Shown one piece after another: positions 1 to 5,497 of a DNA stretch of 5,893 bases (the first letter of the stretch is position 1; each line of letters opens with the position of its first letter). Made by a program: the position numbers and the translations under genes. A model generated the notes under the pieces. That model was not told the DNA's origin. It worked only from the letters and a program-made list of their open reading frames with translations, and made no database searches. The DNA comes from JBBRTJ01 sp038244535 (lineage in GTDB: Bacteria; Actinomycetota; Acidimicrobiia; Acidimicrobiales; Ilumatobacteraceae), in contig JBBRTJ010000139.1 of the NCBI GenBank assembly GCA_038244535.1, positions 1 through 5,893 of the forward strand. Direction: 5' to 3'.

Positions 1-2
1 CG

Positions 3-521
3 GACAGCTACCCGCAGATCCAGGGCGACCTCATGCTCAAGCACCTCGCCGTGCCGGCCGGCGTCATGCTCATCGTCGGGTTGATCGGAGCGGCCGCCGC
101 GCTCGCCGGCGGCGCCACCAACACCGGACTGACGGTGGCGATCGTGTGCTTCCTCCCCGCAGTCTGGGCACCGCTGTCCGGTGCCGTCATCACCACCTTG
201 ATGGGCGCGCCCGAGCCGTTCAAGGACGGCCAGCTCCTGCCGCCGGAGGTGGCCGGCATGAAGATCGCGCTGCGGGCCGCATGGCCGCTGATCGTCAGCG
301 TGCTGGGCACGGTGCCGGTGGTCGTGGCGCACCGCACCGACCTCGATGGCAACGAGCCCGCGGCGGCTGCCGCCCAGGCCGCCACCTTCGTGCTCGTGAT
401 CGTGGCCTTCACCGGTGCGTGGGTGAAGTACCGCGAACCAGCCAGGTTGTGGTGGCGGAGCTTCCTCGATCAGGGCCAGCAGGCCCAACGTGAACGTCAG
501 CAGTCGAGAGGGACCCGATGA
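3..521 (+). CDS. Multi-pass membrane protein, C-terminal part (5' cut by window edge)
   Basis: The reading frame is open from the left edge, so the gene probably starts outside the window; the in-frame ATG at 33 has no obvious ribosome binding site and lies directly before a hydrophobic stretch. About four hydrophobic segments are visible, at roughly nt 54-116, 126-206, 276-332 and 369-428. They are separated by a polar loop (residues such as PEPFKDGQLLPPE) and a short loop rich in Asp and Asn. The end is a basic, Gln- and Arg-rich cytoplasmic tail. The stop codon overlaps the ATG of the following ABC ATPase gene (ATGA at 518-521), so the two are translationally coupled. The natural inference is that this is the membrane-spanning partner or permease of that ATPase, but I recognise no named family motif. 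It could also be an unrelated integral membrane protein. Confidence 0.75.
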   Translation, partial: DSYPQIQGDLMLKHLAVPAGVMLIVGLIGAAAALAGGATNTGLTVAIVCFLPAVWAPLSGAVITTLMGAPEPFKDGQLLPPEVAGMKIALRAAWPLIVSVLGTVPVVVAHRTDLDGNEPAAAAAQAATFVLVIVAFTGAWVKYREPARLWWRSFLDQGQQAQRERQQSRGTR

Positions 522-1468
522 CCGGCAAGGACGGCAAGGACGGCAAGGACGGCAAGGACAGCAAGGGCTCCGGGGCCAAGCCCCGCGCCGAGCACCGCAA
601 GCCCACCGCTCGCACCACCAGCGTCGCTCAGTCGGCGCAGCAGCAGAGGGCCATGGCCCTCGAGGCCAAGAGGGCAGCCGCCCCCAGCGCCCCCAAGGAC
701 ACCGGCTCGCGCGGGGCTCAGCCCGCCGCTACCGAGGTCGCGGCGGTTGCCGCACCCGCTACCGAGGCCCGCAAGAAGCGGGAGCGCAAAGGCCCGCCGC
801 CGGCCCTCGAGGCGATCGGCCTGGCCAAGTCCTATGGCGACGTGCCCGCGCTGGCCGCCATCGACCTCGTCGTCGAACCCGGCGATGCCGTGGTCCTGAT
901 CGGCCACAACGGTTCGGGCAAGACGACGTTCCTGCGCATGGCGAGCGGGCTCCTCGATCCGTCCGAGGGAACCGTCGACGTGGCCGGTCACATCGCCGGC
1001 TCGCTCGGCGCCCGGGCCGCTTGCAGCTACCTGGCCGACAACCCGACCTTCTACGACGACCTCTCGGTGTGGGAGCACCTCGAGTACGTCGCCCGCCTGC
1101 ACGGCCGAACCGATTGGGAGCAGGACGCCGCCGACCTGCTCGGCATGCTCGGGCTCTACCACCGAGCCGACGACCTACCCGTCACGTTCAGTCGCGGCCT
1201 GCGCCAGAAGACGGCGATCGCGCTCGGGCTCATCCGCCCCTTCGACGTGCTGCTCGTCGACGAGCCCTTCGTCGGACTGGACGCCTCGGGAAAGGCTGCG
1301 TTGCTCGAGCTGTTCGACGAGTACCGGGCCAAGGGCACCACACTCGTCGTGGCCACCCACGAGCTCGAGTTCGTGCACCGCGTGAGCAGGTGCGTCGCTC
1401 TCCGCGACGGTTCCCTCGTCTACGACGGGCCCGCCGAGGGCATCGACGTCCTCGAGCTCGTCTCCTGA
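518..1468 (+). CDS. ABC transporter ATP-binding protein with disordered N-terminal extension
   Basis: This 316-aa protein carries a complete ABC nucleotide-binding domain from about residue 97. Visible motifs are the Walker A loop GHNGSGKT (129-136), the signature region TFSRGLRQK (223-231) in place of LSGGQ, Walker B VLLVDEP (244-250), D-loop GLD (253-255) and the H-loop histidine H281 in ATHE. The Q-loop position reads YLADNP (171-176) with no glutamine; signature and Q-loop variants like these are familiar from export-type ATPases related to the CcmA/ABC-2 group. The protein should hydrolyse ATP in the cytoplasm to drive a membrane partner, most likely the product of the overlapping upstream gene. 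Residues 1-95 are unusual: four GKD repeats, then an Ala/Pro/Lys/Arg-rich stretch of low complexity, probably disordered. The start at 518 is supported by the ATGA overlap. The substrate cannot be read from the sequence. Confidence 0.93.
   Translation: MTGKDGKDGKDGKDSKGSGAKPRAEHRKPTARTTSVAQSAQQQRAMALEAKRAAAPSAPKDTGSRGAQPAATEVAAVAAPATEARKKRERKGPPPALEAIGLAKSYGDVPALAAIDLVVEPGDAVVLIGHNGSGKTTFLRMASGLLDPSEGTVDVAGHIAGSLGARAACSYLADNPTFYDDLSVWEHLEYVARLHGRTDWEQDAADLLGMLGLYHRADDLPVTFSRGLRQKTAIALGLIRPFDVLLVDEPFVGLDASGKAALLELFDEYRAKGTTLVVATHELEFVHRVSRCVALRDGSLVYDGPAEGIDVLELVS
524..559 (+). repeat. 9-bp tandem repeat, four perfect copies, in the ABC ATPase coding region
   Basis: The unit GGCAAGGAC occurs four times head to tail without mismatch, followed by a degenerate fifth copy (AGCAAGGGC). 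It encodes Gly-Lys-Asp repeats at residues 3-14 of the ATPase. The period is a multiple of three, so changes in copy number would lengthen or shorten the charged N-terminal tail without breaking the frame. Confidence 0.9.
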
Positions 1469-1506
1469 GGCCGCGCTCCGCGCCGATCCCGGCACCAGTG
1501 CAGCGG

Positions 1507-1512
1507 TAGGGT
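1507..1512 (+). promoter_or_regulatory. Candidate -10 box (TAGGGT) for a leaderless transcript
   Basis: TAGGGT matches the actinobacterial TANNNT -10 pattern and ends eight bases before the ATG at 1521. Transcription would therefore begin at or beside the start codon, giving a leaderless mRNA. No good -35 box is seen about 17 bases upstream (CGATCC). The 52-base gap after the ABC ATPase gene also fits a new transcription unit. The GTAGGG could instead serve as a weak ribosome binding site in a read-through transcript. Confidence 0.35.
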
Positions 1513-1520
1513 TCTCGGCC

Positions 1521-2042
1521 ATGTGGGAACACTCCTGGTGCAAGGCCGCCTCGTGGGACATGGACGGGTTCGTCGCGACGCTGAACGAACGAGCAGGTGA
1601 AGGCTGGGACGTCGTCTCAGTGATCCATGGCGCACCGAGCGGCGGCGACGTCACGGCCATCCTGCGCCGAGCCGCATCTGCCGCACAGCTGGCCGCCACC
1701 AACGCTGCTCCCGCGGTCACCGCGACGACCACGACGAGCGAGATCGCCGAGGTCACACCTGACGAGGAGCCCGCCGGCTGGGCTGCCGCTCCCGAGACAG
1801 CCGTCGCCGCCGCGGCCGGCGCCGCCGCGGCGACCGCCGAGCCGGCCCCCATCGGCGCCGTCGACTTCGAGCCGATCACCACCGATCACCCCGCCGCCGC
1901 TGCGGCCGCGACGTCCACCACGCCCGCGGGCTGGTACCCCGATCCGTCCGGCCGTTTCGAGATGCGCTACTGGGACGGCGGGCAGTGGAGCGAGCACGTT
2001 GCCCGCGGCGGCCAGCAGTTCACGGACCCGCCCGTCGCCTGA
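1521..2042 (+). CDS. DUF4177-like / DUF2510 two-module protein
   Basis: This 173-aa protein has three parts. Residues 1-50 (starting MWEHSWCKA, with LNERAGEGWDVVSVIHG) resemble the small DUF4177 fold, whose hallmark is a 'lN..g.eGWe.v' core. Residues 51-134 are a low-complexity Ala/Thr/Pro/Glu linker. Residues 135-162 (PAGWYPDPSG, then RYWDGGQWSEHV) are a clear DUF2510 module, a short Trp-rich motif common in actinobacterial proteins, often next to membrane or envelope domains. No signal peptide or transmembrane helix is seen, so it is probably cytoplasmic. The role of both modules is unknown. The ATG at 1521 is preferred because the N-terminal module begins there and a -10-like box lies just upstream. 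It stands between the ABC gene and the Rieske protein gene without overlap to either. Confidence 0.85.
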   Translation: MWEHSWCKAASWDMDGFVATLNERAGEGWDVVSVIHGAPSGGDVTAILRRAASAAQLAATNAAPAVTATTTTSEIAEVTPDEEPAGWAAAPETAVAAAAGAAAATAEPAPIGAVDFEPITTDHPAAAAAATSTTPAGWYPDPSGRFEMRYWDGGQWSEHVARGGQQFTDPPVA

Positions 2043-2050
2043 TCGCCGAC

Positions 2051-2076
2051 CAGGGCGCGCCGCCGGCCCGCGCCTG
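2051..2076 (+). terminator. Candidate GC-rich hairpin, possible U-less terminator
   Basis: Beginning nine bases after the stop of the DUF2510 gene, CAGG-(G)-CGCG can pair with CGCGCCTG, giving an eight-base-pair stem with one bulged G and a nine-base loop. No T-tract follows, so it is not a classical intrinsic terminator; U-less hairpins have been proposed as terminators in actinobacteria. In DNA this rich in GC such pairing can arise by chance, and it could equally act as an mRNA-stabilising or attenuating structure ahead of the next gene. Confidence 0.25.
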
Positions 2077-2116
2077 GCACCGCGCCACTGGGGCGACCCT
2101 CGTCGCGCCACCCCTC

Positions 2117-3799
2117 ATGGACATCACCTCGATCGGCCACGCCGGCTTCTTGATCCGCACCAAGCACGGCACCGTGTTGTGCGACCCCTGGTTCATCCCG
2201 GCGTTCTTCGGTTCGTGGTTCCCGTTCCCGCGAAACGACCATCTCCCCGCCGACGTGATGGCTGGCGTCGAGCAGCCTGACGTCCTCTACGTCTCACACC
2301 TTCACGGCGACCACTACGACGAGGCCTTCCTTCGCGAGCACGTCAGCCGCGACGCCACGGTGGTCCTGCCCGCCTTCCCGACCGATGAGCTCGAACGGCA
2401 GCTGCGCCAGCTCGGCTTCACACACTTCGTCCAGACCGAGCCGGGTGTGCCGGTGGCGATCGGGGGGCTGACGCTCACGATCCACGTCGAGACCTCGCTG
2501 ACCGACGGGCCCGGTGGCGACTCGGCCCTGGTCGTCGACGACGGCGAGGTCCGCCTGCTCGACCAGAACGACTGCCGCCTCAACGACTTCGACGCGGTGC
2601 TGGCCGATGGTCCGATCGACGTGCACTGCCTGCAGTACTCCGGGGCGATCTGGTACCCGATGGTCTACGACCTGCCCGACCACGAGCGGCGACGTCTCGC
2701 TGCGGCCAAGGTCGAGGCGCAGTTCGCCCGGGCCGAGCGCTGCGTCAGCGCCGTCGGCGCCCGGGTCGTGATCCCGTCGGCGGGCCCCCCGTGCTTCCTC
2801 GATCCTGAACTGGCCCACCTCAACGTCGTCACCGGTGACGAGGTCTCGATCTTCCGCGATGCCCCCGAGTTCGTCGCCCGCCTGGCCGGCCACGGGATCG
2901 GCAGCGGGGTGCTGCTGCCGAGCGGCTCGACCGCCCGCGTCTCGGGCCCCACCGTCGGCGCCGACGGCCCGCCCCGCGACGACCGGGCGCCCATGACCGT
3001 CACCCACCCCGACGGTGAAGCCGCGGCCATGCGGCCCTACGCCCACAAGGGTGCCTACCTGGCCGAGTACGCGGCCGACTGGGAGCGCTGGCTCGCCGAG
3101 CAGGAAGCCGCCTGGCACGCCCCCCGGTCCGATCTCCTCGACCAGTTGCGGGCCCGCTGGGAGCCGCTGCTGGCGTCAGCCCCGGCGCTGCGGGCCGCCA
3201 TCGGGGGCGGCGTGCTGCTGCGCCTACGGGGGGCGGCCGTCCCCGAGGTGCTGCTCGATGCGCCGGCGGGCACCGTGCGCCCCTGGCGGGGCGAGCCGTT
3301 CGACTTCTCGTTCGACATCGATGCTCGCCTGGTGCAGACGGTGCTCGATCGCGAGGCAGTCGACTGGTCCAATGCGCTGTTCCTGTCGTGCCGCTTCCAA
3401 GCGTGGCGCGCCGGCGGTTTCAACGAGCACCTCTACAACTTCTTCAAGTCCCTCTCGCCCGAGCGCATGGCGCGGGCCGAGGCACAGGCCGTCGCCGATG
3501 CCGCACCCCCGACCGACACCGAGGAGGTCGAGGTCGACGGCTGGATCGTCGAGCGCTGGTGCCCCCACCGCCAAGCCGACCTGAGCCGCTTCGGTCACGC
3601 GACCGACGACACGTTCACGTGCAGCCAGCACGGCTGGGAGTTCGACCTGCCCGGCGGCCGCTGCCGCAACGCGCCGAGCAAGCACCTGCGCGTCCGGCGG
3701 GCCGGCGCCGATGCTGCCGCTGCCGGGGGTGAGGACCACGCCACTGCGGATCACCGTCACGATGACCCGGCGGCGACGTCTCTCCCAACAAGCCCATGA
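2117..3799 (+). CDS. Metallo-beta-lactamase-fold protein with C-terminal Rieske [2Fe-2S] domain, CMAH-like
   Basis: This 560-aa protein opens with an MBL fold. It has a GHAGF start, DPWF (about residues 22-25), the metal motif H61-x-H63-x-D65-H66 in SHLHGDHYD, further candidate ligands H123 and D135, and D152 in QNDC. Residues up to about 290 follow vertebrate CMP-N-acetylneuraminate hydroxylase (CMAH) in order: DPW, (Y)SHLH, the (N/V)DC turn, a YPM/FPM segment and a late P-x-A/S-G motif. Residues about 330-475 form a second region (FSFDID near 395; DWSNALFLSCRF near 416) that may be SCP2-like, low confidence. Residues about 465-530 are a Rieske domain with cluster ligands C482-P-H484, x17, C502-S-Q-H505. 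The His-rich tail looks disordered. It is probably a cytoplasmic iron oxygenase or metallohydrolase; the substrate is unknown and no sialic acid genes are visible. The ATG at 2117 is chosen because family homology begins there; upstream frame overlaps the previous gene. It ends in an ATGA overlap with the next gene. Confidence 0.88.
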   Translation: MDITSIGHAGFLIRTKHGTVLCDPWFIPAFFGSWFPFPRNDHLPADVMAGVEQPDVLYVSHLHGDHYDEAFLREHVSRDATVVLPAFPTDELERQLRQLGFTHFVQTEPGVPVAIGGLTLTIHVETSLTDGPGGDSALVVDDGEVRLLDQNDCRLNDFDAVLADGPIDVHCLQYSGAIWYPMVYDLPDHERRRLAAAKVEAQFARAERCVSAVGARVVIPSAGPPCFLDPELAHLNVVTGDEVSIFRDAPEFVARLAGHGIGSGVLLPSGSTARVSGPTVGADGPPRDDRAPMTVTHPDGEAAAMRPYAHKGAYLAEYAADWERWLAEQEAAWHAPRSDLLDQLRARWEPLLASAPALRAAIGGGVLLRLRGAAVPEVLLDAPAGTVRPWRGEPFDFSFDIDARLVQTVLDREAVDWSNALFLSCRFQAWRAGGFNEHLYNFFKSLSPERMARAEAQAVADAAPPTDTEEVEVDGWIVERWCPHRQADLSRFGHATDDTFTCSQHGWEFDLPGGRCRNAPSKHLRVRRAGADAAAAGGEDHATADHRHDDPAATSLPTSP

Positions 3800-4611
3800 A
3801 GACGCCCGCCTGCCCCCACGACCGACGCCGAGCCTGCACCACCTGCCGAGCGGTCGCGCTCGCCGCCGGCTGGACCGTCGGGCCGGGACTGGGCGACGAG
3901 GCCGCTGACGTGGTCGAGGCACTCGTTGAGCGACCGACCGACGTCGCCACCTCGCTCCATCGCTTCGGTGAGACGGCTGGCCGAGCGGGCTGGCCTGCTG
4001 CGACGGTGACCGATTGGGTCGACGCCCTGGCCCGCCAGGCCGAGGTTGCCCGCGTCGATCCCAAGCCGCTGCAGGCCTTCACGGCGGGCGTCGAGCTCGG
4101 CCGAGGCTGGGCCGAGGGCTCGACCCGCGGTGGCGGCTCGCTTCGCCCTGCGGTCGATCCGACGACCGGTCTCGCCGATGCCGAGGTCCTCATCCAGGCC
4201 CTCGACACGTTCCACGACCGCTGCCGGGCCAGCGGGGTCGACGCCTGCGGCGCCGCGACCATCGTCGTGGTCGATGCCGACCTGCACGACGATGAGGTCC
4301 CCGCAGCCCATGACGGCCGCCCGATCCCCCCTGGTGTCAGGTCGGCCGCCGCGCTGGTTCGGGCCGGTCACCTCGCCCTGCTCGGCTCGGTCACGAAGGC
4401 TGCCGTGCCCCACGGTGAGCTGGTCTGCGCGCTGGCGCCCGGGCGGGTGGCGGTGCTCAGCACGAGGCCAGACGACGGCACGATCGCCCTGCGGGTCGAG
4501 GCCTTCTTGCGGCGCGCTCCGGGCTTGGCCAACCTGGCGGCAGTGGTCTGGACCGAGCCCATCCCGGCTCACGCCCACGTGCGCCGCTTCGTCGAGGACC
4601 TGGTCTCCTGA
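3796..4611 (+). CDS. Protein with N-terminal Cys/His cluster and apparent degenerate GGDEF domain
   Basis: This 271-aa protein starts on the ATGA overlap with the Rieske protein gene, so it is translationally coupled to it. Residues 6-17 hold a compact C6-x-H8-x5-C14-x2-C17 cluster that could bind zinc. Residues about 20-115 are Ala-rich and probably helical. From D121 the pattern follows a GGDEF diguanylate cyclase domain: DPTTGL (121-126), a helix, then TIVVVDADLH (155-164) where GGDEF domains have their metal-binding Asp (D160 here), a second helix, and GELVCALAPGRVAVL where '.D.v.R.GGDEF.vl' is expected. The signature itself reads APGRV (214-218), so cyclase activity is very unlikely. A role as a regulatory or binding scaffold is more plausible. 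The domain assignment rests on motif pattern by eye; otherwise this is a hypothetical protein. No membrane segment or signal peptide is seen. Confidence 0.8.
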   Translation: MKTPACPHDRRRACTTCRAVALAAGWTVGPGLGDEAADVVEALVERPTDVATSLHRFGETAGRAGWPAATVTDWVDALARQAEVARVDPKPLQAFTAGVELGRGWAEGSTRGGGSLRPAVDPTTGLADAEVLIQALDTFHDRCRASGVDACGAATIVVVDADLHDDEVPAAHDGRPIPPGVRSAAALVRAGHLALLGSVTKAAVPHGELVCALAPGRVAVLSTRPDDGTIALRVEAFLRRAPGLANLAAVVWTEPIPAHAHVRRFVEDLVS

Positions 4612-4614
4612 CCC

Positions 4615-4644
4615 CTGCGATGCCTCCGGCCCACCGGGTACCGT
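4615..4644 (+). promoter_or_regulatory. Candidate promoter for the oxygenase-Fae pair
   Basis: TACCGT at 4639-4644 is a perfect TANNNT -10 box, preceded by GG. CTGCGA at 4615-4620 matches the -35 consensus TTGACA at three of six positions with an 18-base spacer. Transcription would start near 4651-4652, exactly where an in-frame ATC lies. The arrangement (-10 box, seven bases, start) mirrors the TAGGGT box, eight bases before the ATG at 1521. This suggests the oxygenase and Fae genes form their own leaderless transcription unit, starting right after the stop codon of the preceding gene. Confidence 0.42.
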
Positions 4645-4651
4645 TCGCCGC

Positions 4652-5497
4652 ATCGCCTCCCCAGACACCGCTGACGAACTGAGGCCGACACCGGCGGGGC
4701 TCGTCGACCTCGACCGCTACCCGGTCGAGCCACTGCCCGCGGGGCACCCGCGGGCCCCCCACCGGGCCGAGGTCGTCGCCTCGGCGCGGGCAGGACTGAG
4801 CGCTCAGGGCGTGGCCGTGCTCCCGGGCTTCGTAGCGGCCGCCGCGCTCACGGCGCTGGTCGATGACGCCCGGTCGTTGGTGCCGCTCGCCCACCACTCG
4901 GTCTCGAAGGGCACTGCGTACCTCGCCGCCCCCGTCGACGACGTGCCCGAGGGCCACCCCCGCCGCGCCATCGTCGACTCGTCGCTCGGTGCCGTGGCCT
5001 ACGACCTGTTCCCGGCATCGTCGCCCATCCGGGCGCTGTACGAGTGGGGTCCGCTCATGGCCTTCGTGGCCGAGCTCCTCGACGAGCCGGTCCTGCACCA
5101 CTACGCCGACCCGTTCGGGGCGCTGAACCTCGCCGTGATGCACGATGGTGACGTCCTCGGCTGGCACTTCGACCAGACCGACTTCGTCGTGTCGATCGCC
5201 CTTCAGCAGAGCGAAGCCGGCGGCGACTTCGAGGCTGTGCCGCGCCTGCGCTCGGCCGACGACGAGCGCTACGACACCGTTGCCGCCGTGCTGGCCGGTG
5301 ACGTGTCGATGCCCGTCACCACCATGGCCATGGATCCCGGCACGCTCATGGTGTTCCAGGGCCGCCGATCGCTGCATCGCGTCAGCCCCGTCTCAGGCCC
5401 GACCCCTCGCCTCGTCGCGCTCCTCGCCTACGACACCAAGCCGGGCACGGACAGCACCGACCGCCTCAAGCTGTCGCGGTACGGGCGCCGGCCATGA
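4652..5497 (+). CDS. Fe(II)/2-oxoglutarate-dependent oxygenase, HalD/BesD-like, with hydroxylase-type HxD triad
   Basis: Numbering from 4652 (281 aa), the metal triad is H172-F-D174 (GWHFDQTDF) and H242 (SLHRVSPV), with R253 (PRLVALL) eleven residues on, placed to hold the 2-oxoglutarate carboxylate. The region around AGGDFEAVPRLRS, the PGTLMVFQGRRSLHRV segment and the closing RYGR resemble the HalD/BesD group acting on free amino acids. Known radical halogenases of this group lack the triad Asp, replaced by a small residue so chloride can bind; Asp is present here, so hydroxylation or another oxidation such as demethylation is expected. The start is uncertain: no in-frame ATG, GTG or TTG lies between about 4413 and 4811, and a start at GTG 4811 would remove the family-like N-terminus (LVDLDRYPVEP, GVAVLPGF). 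ATC 4652 is chosen from the promoter position; CTG 4679 is the alternative. It overlaps the Fae gene by ATGA. Confidence 0.87.
   Translation: MASPDTADELRPTPAGLVDLDRYPVEPLPAGHPRAPHRAEVVASARAGLSAQGVAVLPGFVAAAALTALVDDARSLVPLAHHSVSKGTAYLAAPVDDVPEGHPRRAIVDSSLGAVAYDLFPASSPIRALYEWGPLMAFVAELLDEPVLHHYADPFGALNLAVMHDGDVLGWHFDQTDFVVSIALQQSEAGGDFEAVPRLRSADDERYDTVAAVLAGDVSMPVTTMAMDPGTLMVFQGRRSLHRVSPVSGPTPRLVALLAYDTKPGTDSTDRLKLSRYGRRP

Noticed and set aside
1175..1882. 235-codon reverse-strand open frame across the ABC and DUF2510 genes
   Set aside because: It spans two well-supported forward genes and the gap between them, and its Ala/Ser-rich translation mirrors the low-complexity linker.
1985..2116. Upstream extension of the MBL-Rieske frame to ATG 1985
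   Set aside because: The extra 44 residues overlap the DUF2510 coding region, are Arg/Pro/Ala-rich as expected of an out-of-frame reading, and family-like sequence begins at the ATG at 2117.
2294..3118. 274-codon reverse-strand open frame opposite the MBL domain
   Set aside because: The forward strand carries the metal-binding motif and conserved blocks; the reverse translation is Gly/Val/Arg/Asp-rich with no motif.
4046..4651. Long extension of the oxygenase frame back to ATG 4046
   Set aside because: It runs through the whole second half of the GGDEF-like gene in another frame and its translation is Ser/Arg/Pro-rich shadow sequence with no domain pattern.
4620..4682. Short 20-codon ATG-led frame (MPPAHRVPF...) before the oxygenase
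   Set aside because: It contains the proposed -10 box, has no ribosome binding site at a suitable distance and is too short to judge; it is kept only as a possible sign of a frameshift.
4457..5377. 306-codon reverse-strand open frame opposite the oxygenase
   Set aside because: The forward frame has a full Fe/2OG triad and family motifs; the reverse frame is a by-product of high GC and few stops and shows no recognisable domain.
5159..5380. Reading the oxygenase as a halogenase on the basis of HalD/BesD resemblance
   Set aside because: The triad Asp (D174 in HFD) is present; radical halogenases of this group need it replaced by a small residue to leave room for chloride.
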